DNA of 64,000 nt from Arthrobacter sp. MYb229. GTDB lineage: Bacteria > Actinomycetota > Actinomycetes > Actinomycetales > Micrococcaceae. Position numbers and translations under genes: made by a program. Positions 33,006-42,259 of this stretch are shown piece after piece. Every line of letters begins with the position of its first letter. The first letter of the stretch is position 1. The notes beneath the pieces were generated by a model, which was not told the origin of the DNA, did no database searches, and worked only from the letters and a program-made list of their open reading frames with translations. The stretch lies in assembly GCF_002975405.1 (NCBI RefSeq), contig NZ_PCPS01000001.1, positions 1,116,001 to 1,180,000 of the forward strand, given 5' to 3'.

Positions 33006-33138
33006 AGCTATACACCTTTTGGTTTATGGCCACTGGATTTTGCCAGCAGCTACTTGCTCGGAAAATTAGCCTGCGACCTCGACCAGGGTCGATACACAGA
33101 CATTCCATCCTATCCCACAAAACCAAGTTCTGCGAAAC

Positions 33139-33978
33139 TCAATCGCGTGGCGCGGAGCACAGGTGCCAGAAGGCAATGGCGCTGGCCGCGCCGACGTTCA
33201 GCGAGGAGACTTCGCGGCGCATCGGGATCATCACCGCCTGGTCAACCAAGGCCAGGGTCTGCTCTGCCACTCCCCTGCCTTCGTTGCCCAGGATCATCGC
33301 AAATTTCTTTCCTTCGGTCATCTCGACCTCGTTGAGCGCCACCGCGTCCTCGGTCAGTTCCATGGCCAGCATCGTGTAGCCATGGTCCTTGAGGATCGCG
33401 ATATCCTCTGGCCAGGAGTTCAGCCGCACCCAGGGCAGGTCGAAGACGGTGCCCATGGACACGCGCGCGCTGCGCCGATACCAGGGGTCTACGCATTTCG
33501 GGGTGATCAGCACCGCGTCGACGCCCAGTCCGGAGGCCGATCGCAGGATCGCGCCGAGATTGGTGTGGTCGGCGATGTCTTCGAGGATCGCGATCCGCGA
33601 GCTAGCGGTGAGCACCTGGCCCAGGTCCAGCGGTGCCGGACGGTTCATCGAGGCCATCGCGCCGCGGTGCAGGTGGAAGCCGACCAGGTCCTGCAGCTGC
33701 CGGTCGTTGCCGATGAAGATCGGCACCTCGGGGAAGCGTTCGAACTCTTCGGCCAGCTGGTCCAGGTGCTTTTCGGCCAGCAGGAAGCTGCGCGGCACGT
33801 GGCCGGCGTTGATGGCGCGGGTGACCACCGTGGTGCTTTCGGCGATGTACAGGCCGTTTTCCACGTCGGTGCGCATGCGCAGATGGGCTTCGGAAAGGCG
33901 CAGGTATTCGTCCAAACGCGCATCCTCATGCAGATCCTCGACCCGCAGGATGCGTTCGGGGTTGGTGATGTCAGGCAC
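33139..33978 (-). CDS. SpoU/TrmH-family RNA 2'-O-ribose methyltransferase
   Basis: 279 residues from GTG 33978. An N-terminal substrate-binding domain (~1-125) precedes the SPOUT knot domain. The three motifs are present: EDIADHTNLGAILRSA (motif 1), FAMILGNEGRGV (motif 2) and MIPMRREVSSLNVGAASAIA (motif 3, AdoMet knot). It methylates a ribose in tRNA or rRNA; the target is unknown. The start overlaps the TSUP permease stop by 8 bases, so the two are co-translated although functionally unrelated. Confidence 0.9.
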   Translation of the reverse strand: MPDITNPERILRVEDLHEDARLDEYLRLSEAHLRMRTDVENGLYIAESTTVVTRAINAGHVPRSFLLAEKHLDQLAEEFERFPEVPIFIGNDRQLQDLVGFHLHRGAMASMNRPAPLDLGQVLTASSRIAILEDIADHTNLGAILRSASGLGVDAVLITPKCVDPWYRRSARVSMGTVFDLPWVRLNSWPEDIAILKDHGYTMLAMELTEDAVALNEVEMTEGKKFAMILGNEGRGVAEQTLALVDQAVMIPMRREVSSLNVGAASAIAFWHLCSAPRD

Positions 33979-34777
33979 CGGCTACCAGCTTGTAGAGCAT
34001 ATTCGCCAAGGCGACGACGCCGAGGATGACGATGACCAGGCGCAGCCATCCCGGGGAGAGCTTGCGTCCCACCTTCGCGCCGATGAACCCGCCGATCAGC
34101 GAGCCGACGGCGATCAGCAGGACGATCAGCCAGTGGATGCGTTCCGGTGCGATCAGCAGGTAAATCCCGGCCGCGACCAGGTTGACGAGCAGCGAAAGGA
34201 TCACCTTGATGGCGTTGGACTGCTGCAGGGAAGCTTGCAGGAAGACGCCGAAGACCGCCATGAGCAGCACGCCCTGGGCGGCGGTGAAGTATCCGCCGTA
34301 GACGCCGATGACAAAGACCAGCACGTAGAGGATCAACGGGATCTTCGCGCGGTCCGCGTCGTCCGGGTCGCTTCCGCCGCGCTGCGCTTGCCGGGTTTTG
34401 GCCCAGGCGGCGAGCTTCGGCTGGTAGATGACCAGCACCAAGGCGCAGAGCAGCAGCACCGGGGCGACCACACCGAACACCGATTCGGGCAGGTTCAGCA
34501 GCAGCAGCGAACCGATCAGTCCGCCGATCAGGGAGACCGGCACCAGTTTCAGCAGGGTCTTCTTCACGCTGGCCGCTTCGCGGCGGTAGCCCCAGGCGCC
34601 GGAGAAGCCTCCGGCGATCAGGCCCATGGCGTTGGAGACCACCGCGTTGACCGGGGTGATTCCCAATGCGACCAGGATGGGGAAGGTCACCAGCGTGCCC
34701 GACCCCACCACCGTGTTGATGGTTCCCGCCCACAGGCCGCCGAGCAGGATTAACGCTTCACGCCAAAATTCGATCAC
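33971..34777 (-). CDS. TSUP (TauE/SafE) family permease
   Basis: 268 residues from GTG 34777. About eight membrane segments in two repeats; the family motif appears as AGTINTVVGSGTLVTFPILVAL near the N-terminus and GGYFTAAQGVLLMAVFG in the second half. TSUP proteins carry sulfite, sulfonates or other organic anions across the membrane. The substrate here is unknown. The gene follows an ABC ATPase gene at 14 bases and overlaps the methyltransferase gene. Confidence 0.87.
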   Translation of the reverse strand: MIEFWREALILLGGLWAGTINTVVGSGTLVTFPILVALGITPVNAVVSNAMGLIAGGFSGAWGYRREAASVKKTLLKLVPVSLIGGLIGSLLLLNLPESVFGVVAPVLLLCALVLVIYQPKLAAWAKTRQAQRGGSDPDDADRAKIPLILYVLVFVIGVYGGYFTAAQGVLLMAVFGVFLQASLQQSNAIKVILSLLVNLVAAGIYLLIAPERIHWLIVLLIAVGSLIGGFIGAKVGRKLSPGWLRLVIVILGVVALANMLYKLVAGA

Positions 34778-34791
34778 AGTTCAGCGCGTCC

Positions 34792-35583
34792 TTAGCCTTG
34801 GCGGCGCGCGACGGCGGAGTAGCGGCCGGCGTCTTCGCGCATGCTCAGCTCCATCCCGTAGGTTGCCTTGAGGTTTTCCTCGGTCAGGGTGGAGGCGATT
34901 TCGCCCGAGGCGACCACTTCGCCGTCCTTGAGCATCAAGATGTGGGTGAAGCCAGGCGGTATTTCCTCGAGGTGGTGGGTCACCAGCACCAGGGCCGGGG
35001 AGTCTTCATCGGCGGCCAGCTCGGTGAGCTTGGTCACCAGTTCTTCGCGCCCGGCAAGATCCAGGCCTGCGGCTGGTTCGTCGAGAATCAGCAGTTCCGG
35101 GTCGGTCATCAGCGCACGGGCGATGAGTACGCGCTTGCGCTCGCCTTCGGATAGCTTGCCGAATGGCTGGTTCATGAAGGTGGACATGCCCCACTGGTGG
35201 AGCATCGAGAAGGCCCGGCGTTCGTCGAGGCGTTCGTACTTCTCGCGCCAACGCCCGGTCATCCCGTACGCGGCGGTGAGGACCACATTCAGCGCTGTCT
35301 CGTTGCCGGGAATAGCGTTGGCGACCAGTGCCGAGCTCAAGCCGATCAGCGGCCGCAGTTCGAAAACGTCGACCTTGCCCATGGTTTCGCCCAAAATGCC
35401 CGCGGTGCCGCGGGAGGGATGCAGACGGGTGGCTGCAATGTTCATCAGGGTTGACTTGCCGGCGCCATTGGGGCCCAGCACAATCCACCGCTGGCCTTCT
35501 GTGACTTCCCAGGACACGTCGTTGAGCAGGTCTTTACCCCCGCGCACCACGCTGACATCGTTGAAAGTTAGCACTTCGCTCAT
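34792..35583 (-). CDS. ABC ATPase without a visible permease (YlmA-like)
   Basis: 263 residues from ATG 35583. Walker A is IVLGPNGAGKSTLM, the signature FGKLSEGERKRVLIARAL, Walker B LLILDEPAAGLD, and the switch His lies in LVTHHLEEIPPGF. It belongs to the small stand-alone ATPases related to ModF/YlmA, for which no transport partner is established. No permease of its own lies nearby; the adjacent TSUP protein is not an ABC permease. A TAGGCT box lies 8 bases before the ATG. Confidence 0.88.
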   Translation of the reverse strand: MSEVLTFNDVSVVRGGKDLLNDVSWEVTEGQRWIVLGPNGAGKSTLMNIAATRLHPSRGTAGILGETMGKVDVFELRPLIGLSSALVANAIPGNETALNVVLTAAYGMTGRWREKYERLDERRAFSMLHQWGMSTFMNQPFGKLSEGERKRVLIARALMTDPELLILDEPAAGLDLAGREELVTKLTELAADEDSPALVLVTHHLEEIPPGFTHILMLKDGEVVASGEIASTLTEENLKATYGMELSMREDAGRYSAVARRQG

Positions 35584-36063
35584 GGTTTTTAAGCCTAGAC
35601 TTTCGTTCTCTGATTCACTAATTGAAAACACCGCTGCAGCTGTGCAATATGACTCCACAGCCCGTGGTGGACCGGCCGAGCGCCGAATAGCAGTCTAGCC
35701 GTGGCGGGTACCCCGCTCGCCAAGGAGGCGGATCACCGGCAGGCTTCCCGCTGAGTGCGCGGCGAGAAGCTAACCCGGCACCGGGCAGTTTCTCGCTTTC
35801 GGCATCGGTGAGCCGAATCCTGCTGCGGAAATCCTCTCTCGCTCGGTGGTCAAGGACAAGAAACCAGACTCACCCGAGCAGGTGGTGCGCGCCGAGCTGG
35901 GTAATCCCGGCAACGGATCGCTCGCGTCCATCAGGCCTGCTGGCACATTGGCCATCCGAAACTCATTGAACCAACGTGTACAAGTGCATTGGCTCTACCG
36001 CCAGCGGAAAGGAACCGATCGTCATGTTTGGTCGTACTTGGCTCCAGAGACGAAAATAGTTTC
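35584..36063. other. 480-base intergenic region with a strong hairpin
   Basis: Region between the divergent ABC ATPase gene and serB. An imperfect stem GCGAGAA...TTCTCGC with an inner CCCGG-CA-CCGGG lies at 35762-35796. No convincing gene is present on either strand. I considered a riboswitch leader for serB but could not match a known class. Confidence 0.5.
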
Positions 36064-36987
36064 ATGGCTTCAACTTTGACCCTCGTCTCCCGACCGGCAC
36101 TACCCCGCGAAACTTTCGATTCGCTCATCGACCATGTGGGCAAGGCCCTGCCCCTCGCCGCCGACGCCGCATTGAGCGTGCAGCATTCAGCCGAGCGCAT
36201 GGTGGCTAGGGTGCGCATCGAGAATGCTGATTCGACCGCATTGCGAATCGCGGCGCAAGAGGCCTTTGACGCCTACGTCGCAACCGGTGCGCTTGCTGCT
36301 GCGGACGCATGCGTGACCGTGGTGGATTCCGCGCTGACCGATGCGCCGCGCATGCTGCTGCTGATGGATGTCGATTCAACCCTGATCAAGCAGGAAGTCA
36401 TCGAATTGCTTGCGGCCCATGCCGGGCGCGAGGAGGAGGTCGCCGCGGTCACCGAAGCTGCGATGCGCGGGGAATTGGACTTCGCCCAATCGCTGGTTCA
36501 GCGTGTGGCCACACTCAAAGACCTGCCGGAAACCGTCTTGAGCGAAGTCATTGCGCGCGTGGTCTACTCCGACGGCGCACGCGAACTGGTGCAGCGCTTC
36601 CATGCAGCCGGGCACCTGGTCGGCGTGGTCTCCGGCGGATTCCAGCAGATCCTGGACCCCTTGGCGGCAGAGCTCAAGCTGGATCACGCGCTGGCAAATA
36701 CCCTGGGCATCACCGCGGGTCTGCTCGACGGCACCGTGCATGGCCAGATCGTGGATCGCGCCATGAAGGAAAAGATGCTGCGCGCCTGGGCGGCCGAACA
36801 CGGCATCGGCATGGAGGCAACCATCGCCGCCGGGGACGGTGCCAACGATTTGGACATGGTCAACGCCGCAGGACTGGGTGTAGCCTTCAACGCGAAGCCG
36901 GCGCTGCGTGAGCAAGCGGGCGCGCGCATCGATTTTGGCCGCCTGGATGTGATCGCCGACCTAGTATTGGATGACCTGGCGGCCTGA
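36064..36987 (+). CDS. serB: Phosphoserine phosphatase
   Basis: 307 residues from ATG 36064. HAD-superfamily enzyme that makes L-serine from phosphoserine. Residues ~1-95 form a divergent N-terminal ACT-like region. The catalytic motif I is LLLMDVDSTLIKQE (nucleophile Asp and acid Asp), motif II is GVVSGGF, and the Mg2+ motif is AAGDGANDLDM. VKxxA-type lysine MKEKML lies between. No good Shine-Dalgarno sequence is visible. SerA and SerC are not in the window. Confidence 0.92.
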   Translation: MASTLTLVSRPALPRETFDSLIDHVGKALPLAADAALSVQHSAERMVARVRIENADSTALRIAAQEAFDAYVATGALAAADACVTVVDSALTDAPRMLLLMDVDSTLIKQEVIELLAAHAGREEEVAAVTEAAMRGELDFAQSLVQRVATLKDLPETVLSEVIARVVYSDGARELVQRFHAAGHLVGVVSGGFQQILDPLAAELKLDHALANTLGITAGLLDGTVHGQIVDRAMKEKMLRAWAAEHGIGMEATIAAGDGANDLDMVNAAGLGVAFNAKPALREQAGARIDFGRLDVIADLVLDDLAA

Positions 36988-37147
36988 AATCCAACAACTC
37001 GATAACAATTCAGGCGATTGCTCACACAACACCGCGTGTCGGTTGCTCCACCCGTTAGTATTTCTTTTGGTGCATTGCCGTACTTGGAAGTAATAATTCA
37101 CGTACCGTGCCCGACCCCAATCGCTTTTCGAAAGAGCTAACAGACAA

Positions 37148-38887
37148 GTGCAGACTCCCTCCCCGGACAGTTCATCCTCACCCTCCGCTCGCAACGGTTC
37201 CAAGGGCAAGGCCAAGAGCAAGGCCAAGCCCTGGATCATTACCGGTTCGTGCGTGGTGGCTGCGGCGGCGCTCTATTTCGGCGGTGCAGCCTTCGTGAGC
37301 GCCCAGATCCCGGCTAATACGAGCATCGCCGGGGTGAACATCGGTTCGATGAGCCAGGACGAAGCACGAGCTGCCCTGAGTGAATCCGTGGCGCCCTTGG
37401 CGGCGGAGCCCTTCGAGGTCCTGGTAAATGCCCAGAGCTACAAAATTGATCCGGCCAAGGCGGGGCTGACGCTCAACATCGATGACACGGTCGCGGACCT
37501 GACCGGATACGAAGCAAACCCGGCCGATCTGCTCGATCGCTTAACCGGCAAATACACCGCCACCGCGAGCATCGACGTAGCCAACGACAAGCTCAACACC
37601 GAACTTCAGGCGCTGGCCAAGAAGGCAAACGCCGAGGTCGCCGAGGGAGATATCACCTTCGCCGAGGGCAAGGCAACGCTCGTCGCGCCCGTTGTTGGCG
37701 TCGTGTTGAAGCAAGATGAGGCCGCCAGCTTGCTGAGCGAAGAATGGCGCATCGGCGCAGCCGGGATTGAGCTGCCCAGCGAGGTCACCAAGCCGGAGAT
37801 TTCCCCCGATGCCTTGCAGTCCTTCTATGACGACCAGGTGAAGTCCTTGCTCAAGGACAAGGTCACCTTGACCTCAGATCAGAAGAAGGTCGACATTTCG
37901 ACCGCTTCGATCGCCGCCGCGGCCAGCTACACGCCGAAGGACGGCGCCCCGGCCATCACCCTGGACGACAAGAAGCTTTTCAACGCGGCGACCAAGAATT
38001 CCGAGCTGAGCAGCACGGCCAAGAACGCCCGCATCACGCTGGCAAACGGCAAGCCCACCATCAAGAAATCGGTGCCCGGTGTCGCGCTCGAGACCAAGGG
38101 CCTCGGTGCCAAGGTACTGGCCGCGACCGAAACCAAGGAACGCACCGCAAAGGTGGTGCTGAGTGCTTCGGAAGCCGACTTCACCACCGAAGACGCCAAG
38201 AAGCTGGGCATCAAGGAAGAGATCGTCGAATTCTCGACCCCCTACCCGGCCAATGACACGGTCCGCACCAAGAACCTGCGTGCGGGCTCGGCACGCATCA
38301 ACGGAACCGTGATCGAGCCCGGGGAGAACTTCTCGCTGCTCGAGGCCCTGGGCCCAATCACCGTGGCCAACGGCTACTTCGGTTCCGGTGTGGTGGTCGA
38401 CGGCTTCTCCACTGAAGCAGTTGGCGGCGGCCTGTCGCAGATCTCTACCCAGTTGTACAACGTCGGCTTCCTTGCCGGCTACGACGACGTCACCCACAAG
38501 CCGCACTCCCGCTGGTTCGAACGCTACCCGGCCGGGCGCGAAGCCACCCTGTGGGAAGGCTCGGTCGACATGATCTGGAAGAACAACTCCCCCTATGGTG
38601 TGATGATCCAGGCCTGGGTATCCGGGGACCGGGTGCACACTCGGCTGTGGAGCACCGATTATTGGAAGGTCTCGCAGAAGAGCTCGGGCAAGTACAACCA
38701 GACGAACCCGGAGACCAAGTACAACACCGCCAAGGAATGTGTTTCCGAAAGCGGCGGGCAGAAGGGCTTCACCATCGACATCACGCGCAATCGCACGACG
38801 GTTGACGGTTCGAAAACCCTGCCACCGGATGTCAAGAGCTGGACCTACCAGCCATGGCACAAGGTGGTCTGCGGCGAGAAGCCGTAA
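37148..38887 (+). CDS. VanW-family envelope protein with peptidoglycan-binding-like repeats
   Basis: 579 residues from GTG 37148. A basic cytoplasmic start (KGKAKSKAKPW) is followed by one membrane anchor (WIITGSCVVAAAALYFGGAAF), so the bulk lies outside the cell. Two PG_binding_4-like domains occupy ~55-340 (ANTSIAGVNIGSMSQDEARAAL is the entry motif). The VanW domain follows (RAGSARINGTVIEPGENFSL, VVVDGFSTEAVGGGLSQIST). VanW's biochemical role is not established; it occurs with glycopeptide resistance genes and in many Gram-positive envelopes. Here it stands alone and ends at a strong terminator. Confidence 0.9.
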   Translation: MQTPSPDSSSSPSARNGSKGKAKSKAKPWIITGSCVVAAAALYFGGAAFVSAQIPANTSIAGVNIGSMSQDEARAALSESVAPLAAEPFEVLVNAQSYKIDPAKAGLTLNIDDTVADLTGYEANPADLLDRLTGKYTATASIDVANDKLNTELQALAKKANAEVAEGDITFAEGKATLVAPVVGVVLKQDEAASLLSEEWRIGAAGIELPSEVTKPEISPDALQSFYDDQVKSLLKDKVTLTSDQKKVDISTASIAAAASYTPKDGAPAITLDDKKLFNAATKNSELSSTAKNARITLANGKPTIKKSVPGVALETKGLGAKVLAATETKERTAKVVLSASEADFTTEDAKKLGIKEEIVEFSTPYPANDTVRTKNLRAGSARINGTVIEPGENFSLLEALGPITVANGYFGSGVVVDGFSTEAVGGGLSQISTQLYNVGFLAGYDDVTHKPHSRWFERYPAGREATLWEGSVDMIWKNNSPYGVMIQAWVSGDRVHTRLWSTDYWKVSQKSSGKYNQTNPETKYNTAKECVSESGGQKGFTIDITRNRTTVDGSKTLPPDVKSWTYQPWHKVVCGEKP

Positions 38888-38901
38888 CCGCACAACTTCC
38901 C

Positions 38902-38936
38902 AGGGCGCCTTCTGATTATTCAGGAGGCGCCCTTTT
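38902..38936 (+). terminator. Terminator of the VanW gene
   Basis: Stem AGGGCGCCTTCTG paired with its near-complement (one G-T pair), loop ATTATT, then TTTT. Plus-strand intrinsic terminator 15 bases after the stop. Confidence 0.88.
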
Positions 38937-38963
38937 GATCCATCCGGCAGGCGGGAACCAACC

Positions 38964-39758
38964 ATGGGCACAGCATTGGCCGCAGAATTTCTTGGTTTAT
39001 ACGACGAGCAGCTTCGCACCGATGCAGAAACGCCGAGCGCGCTCAACGTGGCACGGCTCGGTCCACTGCGCCTGGTGAGCTTCGCGGAGGGCCGAGGGTT
39101 CATCACCTACCCGCACGTTGACCGGGCCAGCGGGATTGATCTTTCCAGCCTAGTTGGCGAGGCATTGGCCCACTACGAACTAGCGCCCGAGATCACCCGG
39201 GTTGAGTGGAAGACGCGCGGTCACGATCATGCACCCGGACTGCACGACGAGTTGCTAGCCCATGGATTCGTTGCCGAAGAATCCGAGTCCATCATGATTG
39301 GGCCGGCAGCGGATCTCGCGGTGGACGTCGAGTTGCCGGCAGGCGTTCGGCTGCGCCAAGTTTCAACCGCGACAGAAGTGCGCGCGATGTGTGCGATGCA
39401 GGATGAGGCCTTCGGCGATCCGGTGTCGGAGCATCACGCCGAGGCGGTGTTGCAGCGCCTGGCCACCGATGACGGGATGGAACTCTGGGTTGCCGAAGCC
39501 AATGGGCAGATCGTCAGTGCCGGAAGGCTTGAACCCGTTCCCGGAACGCAATTTGCAGGCATCTGGGGCGGCGGAACCCTTGAGCAATGGCGCGGAAGCG
39601 GGATCTACCGTGCGCTGACGGCTGCTCGGGCCCGCTCCGCGCTGAAGTTGGGCAAAACGCTGATCCATAGCGACTCTACCGAGTACTCCCGTCCCATCCT
39701 CGAACGCTATGGTCTGCTGAAGGTCTCCGCAACCACCCCCTATCAGTGGACACGCTAA
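38964..39758 (+). CDS. GNAT-family N-acetyltransferase
   Basis: 264 residues. The C-terminal ~140 residues are a GNAT domain: DEAFGDPVSEHHAEAV, ELWVAEANGQIVSAGRLEPV, then the acetyl-CoA pyrophosphate loop GGTLEQWRGSGIYRALTAAR. The N-terminal ~115 residues may be a second, degenerate acetyltransferase domain. The substrate is unknown. It lies 76 bases after the VanW stop, past the terminator, and ends at a very strong bidirectional terminator. Confidence 0.82.
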   Translation: MGTALAAEFLGLYDEQLRTDAETPSALNVARLGPLRLVSFAEGRGFITYPHVDRASGIDLSSLVGEALAHYELAPEITRVEWKTRGHDHAPGLHDELLAHGFVAEESESIMIGPAADLAVDVELPAGVRLRQVSTATEVRAMCAMQDEAFGDPVSEHHAEAVLQRLATDDGMELWVAEANGQIVSAGRLEPVPGTQFAGIWGGGTLEQWRGSGIYRALTAARARSALKLGKTLIHSDSTEYSRPILERYGLLKVSATTPYQWTR

Positions 39759-39816
39759 CCTCAGCGGATTCTTCGCAGGCCAGCCCCGACGGCACGCCCC
39801 TCGATCGGATGCTTAA

Positions 39817-39862
39817 AAAGCCTGTTGCCCGCCCCCAACTCTGGGGGCGGGCAACAGGCTTT
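39817..39862. terminator. Bidirectional terminator between GNAT and SDR genes
   Basis: Perfect 20-bp stem (AAAGCCTGTTGCCCGCCCCC and complement) with a short AACTCT loop, flanked by A and T runs. It serves the convergent transcripts from both sides. Confidence 0.92.
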
Positions 39863-39889
39863 GGAGTTGATCAGCTGATCAGCAGGTAG

Positions 39890-40639
39890 TTACTGGCCTG
39901 CCTGCTTCAGGAAGTCCTCGGCGCCGCCAACGTACTCGGTGTGACCGGTTTCCACCTCGGCGAAGACCATCTTGGCAACCTCGGCGCCGAACTCCTCGAC
40001 GGAGTACAGCTTGCCGGCGGCCTCGCGGCGGGCCTCGATGGCGCCTGGTTCTACGCGGTTGAGCAAGGTCGCGGTGATGGTGCCCTCGATCATGTCGCCG
40101 GAGACGACAACGAAGTCGATATTCTTCTCGGCCAGCTTCGGGATGAACTCGCGCAAGGCGTCTTCACCCGCACGCTTGGACTGCGCGACCTGGTCGTAGG
40201 CATCCATGGTGGAGACCTGCTTGATGAAGTGCGCCTGGTGGCTGGTCACGAAGACCACGCGGCCGCCCTCGCTCAGCTTTGGCAGGGCCGCCTCGAGCAT
40301 TGCGACCTGCGCGTCACGGTTCAAGCGCAGCGCGTAGTTCTCCCCCATGGAGGTTTCCATGCCGCCGGAGGCGTTCAGCACCAGCACGTCGAGGGAACCG
40401 AAGTTTTCGACCGCTGCGTCGACCAGGGCCTGCGGGCCCTCGACGGTGGTGAGGTCCGAGCCGACGGCGACAGCCTTGCCGCCCTTTTCCTCGATGGTGC
40501 TCACGATCTTGTTGGCTCGTGGCGCCTTAGCGCGGTAGTTGATCACCACGCCGACACCCTGTTCTGCGAGGATCTGTGCGGTGACAGCGCCGATGCCGCG
40601 GGAAGAACCGGTGACAATTGCACCCTTGTATTCGCTCAA
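39890..40639 (-). CDS. Short-chain dehydrogenase with atypical active site
   Basis: 249 residues from TTG 40639, supported by AAGGAG 9 bases upstream. The cofactor loop AIVTGSSRGIGAVTAQ and LVLNASGG are normal. Catalytic residues are unusual: a Ser occurs in VFVTSHQAHF, but the expected YxxxK is replaced by YDQVAQSK, where Tyr and Lys are seven residues apart. It pairs with the FabG gene that ends 41 bases upstream. It may be a regulatory or cofactor-binding SDR rather than an oxidoreductase. The pairing of FabG, this SDR type and DUF3099 seems common in actinobacteria, which is recalled and not tested. Confidence 0.85.
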   Translation of the reverse strand: MSEYKGAIVTGSSRGIGAVTAQILAEQGVGVVINYRAKAPRANKIVSTIEEKGGKAVAVGSDLTTVEGPQALVDAAVENFGSLDVLVLNASGGMETSMGENYALRLNRDAQVAMLEAALPKLSEGGRVVFVTSHQAHFIKQVSTMDAYDQVAQSKRAGEDALREFIPKLAEKNIDFVVVSGDMIEGTITATLLNRVEPGAIEARREAAGKLYSVEEFGAEVAKMVFAEVETGHTEYVGGAEDFLKQAGQ

Positions 40640-40680
40640 CTTTTCTTACTCCTTAGGATGATTGAAGATTGGGGGTAGTT

Positions 40681-41415
40681 CTAGTGGCCCATGCCCAAGC
40701 CGCCATCGACCGGGATCACGGCACCGGAGATGTAGGCCGCTTCGTCGCTGGCAACCCAGCGGACCACGTTGGCAACCTCTTCGGGTTCGGCGAAGCGGTT
40801 GGCCGGGATGGACTGCAGGTACGACTTCTGGGTTTCTTCCGGAAGCACGGCGGTCATTTCGGTATTGATGAAGCCCGGGGCGACCACGTTGGCGGTGATA
40901 TTGCGCGAACCCAGCTCGCGGGTCAGCGAACGGGCGATACCCACCAGCCCGGCCTTGGACGCGGCGTAGTTGATCTGGCCCGGCGAGCCGTAGAGCCCCA
41001 CCACCGAGGAGATGAGCACTATGCGCCCACGCTTCAGGCGCAGCATGCCCTTGGTTGCGCGTTTGATCACACGGAAGGCGCCGGTCAGGTTCGTATCGAT
41101 CACCGAGGTGAAGTCGTCTTCGCTCATGCGCAACAGGAGGGTGTCTTTGGTAACACCGGCGTTTGCGACGAGCACCTCGACCGGGCCGTGAGCCGCTTCG
41201 ACCTCTTTGAAGGCCGCGTCGATCGACTCCGCGTCGGTGACATCCGCCTTCACGCCCAGCAGCCCGGCAGGCACCTCGCCACTGCGGTAGGTGATCGCTA
41301 CCTTGTCGCCGTTAGCTTCGAAAGAACGCGCAATGGCTAGGCCGATTCCGCGGTTTCCGCCGGTGACCAGTACGCTGCGGCCGTTGGTGGTATCCGTGCT
41401 CAATGTTTTCTCCAT
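40681..41415 (-). CDS. fabG: 3-oxoacyl-ACP reductase (FabG)
   Basis: 244 residues. NADPH-dependent reductase of fatty acid elongation. The cofactor motif is VLVTGGNRGIGLAIAR, with LVANAGVTKD and the catalytic Ser in VLISSVVGLYG and NYAASKAG (YxxxK). The C-terminus GAVIPVDGGLGMGH is standard for FabG. ATG 41415 is chosen; a TTG at 41403 with GGAG six bases upstream is an alternative and would remove four residues. The next SDR gene follows 41 bases downstream, probably in one transcript. Confidence 0.92.
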   Translation of the reverse strand: MEKTLSTDTTNGRSVLVTGGNRGIGLAIARSFEANGDKVAITYRSGEVPAGLLGVKADVTDAESIDAAFKEVEAAHGPVEVLVANAGVTKDTLLLRMSEDDFTSVIDTNLTGAFRVIKRATKGMLRLKRGRIVLISSVVGLYGSPGQINYAASKAGLVGIARSLTRELGSRNITANVVAPGFINTEMTAVLPEETQKSYLQSIPANRFAEPEEVANVVRWVASDEAAYISGAVIPVDGGLGMGH

Positions 41416-41611
41416 CCATGCATCTCCTGCACGCCGTCGATTTGCGGGCGAAGGATCAGGCACTTTGCTTAGGTCAGTAGCTACTCCGAGAACAATCCTA
41501 TTAGCTACCACGCAGTATTACCGCTTCGACGGCATGTAGAAATTCGGTTCTCACAGGCTCAAGTGAGAGAATAGGGGCAGAAATAACCCCGTTGAGCGAA
41601 GTTCGAAAGCC

Positions 41612-42016
41612 ATGTCACACCAGCACTCGAACCCCGGTCCCAAGGACCAGCCGGTTCATCGCATTACCGAAGCGCACGAGTCCCATAGCTCCGAGCGCGA
41701 TCTGCGTGTGCGCAAATACACGATATCCATGACCGTGCGCATGGTGTGCTTCATCTTGGCTTTCTTTTTTGAAGGCTGGATACGCTGGGTCATGCTGGCC
41801 GGCGCGATCGTTCTTCCCTATATCGCGGTAGTCATCGCCAACGGAGGTGCCGATCTGACCAAGCGAGAGCCGCCGGCGGAGTTCTACACGGGCACCGAAC
41901 CGGAACAGCTTGAAAACAAGGTCCAGGCCACCGGGGCCGAGGAACCAGAGGTGGTCATCATCGATGGCACACTCGTAGAGCCGGCCCCGCCAACCGAGAC
42001 TCCGAAGGAGCAGTAA
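41612..42016 (+). CDS. DUF3099 membrane protein
   Basis: 134 residues. A polar N-terminus with ITEAHESHSSERDLRVRKY precedes two membrane segments (VRMVCFILAFFF and VMLAGAIVLPYIAVVIAN). The RxxYxxxMxxRxxC and LPYxAVVxAN pattern is that of DUF3099, an actinobacterial family of unknown function. The acidic C-terminal tail is soluble. Its stop directly abuts the next ATG at 42017, so it is the first gene of a three-gene operon with a SURF1 homologue. Confidence 0.85.
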   Translation: MSHQHSNPGPKDQPVHRITEAHESHSSERDLRVRKYTISMTVRMVCFILAFFFEGWIRWVMLAGAIVLPYIAVVIANGGADLTKREPPAEFYTGTEPEQLENKVQATGAEEPEVVIIDGTLVEPAPPTETPKEQ

Positions 42017-42259
42017 ATGGATCTGTTAGGTTCGCTTGGCGGCGCAAATTCCGCCCCGGCCCCGGTGCAGTGCTCCCGCAAGGGATGCCGCCAGCCCGCC
42101 GAATACCAGCTTTTGTGGAACAACCCCAAAATCCACACCCCGGAACGACGCAAGATCTGGTTGGCCTGCCAAGAGCATCGCGAATGGCTGGAGACCTACC
42201 TCAAGGAACGCTTGCTCTATAAGGAAACCCTGCCAATGGGCGAAGGAGCCAATCAGTAA
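42017..42259 (+). CDS. Small putative zinc-ribbon protein
   Basis: 80 residues. CSRKGCRQPAEYQL and WLACQEHREWLETYL give a C-x4-C...C-x2-H pattern able to bind zinc. Such short actinobacterial proteins are sometimes labelled acetone carboxylase-like, but no enzyme domain is present. The ATG follows the DUF3099 stop without a gap, and the stop abuts the SURF1 start at 42260. Function unknown; the operon suggests a link to respiratory chain assembly. Confidence 0.8.
   Translation: MDLLGSLGGANSAPAPVQCSRKGCRQPAEYQLLWNNPKIHTPERRKIWLACQEHREWLETYLKERLLYKETLPMGEGANQ

Noticed and set aside
35750-35900. Possible c-di-AMP (ydaO) riboswitch
   Set aside because: GCTAACC and CGAATCC elements occur, but in the wrong order and without the pseudo-symmetric core; serB is also not a usual target.
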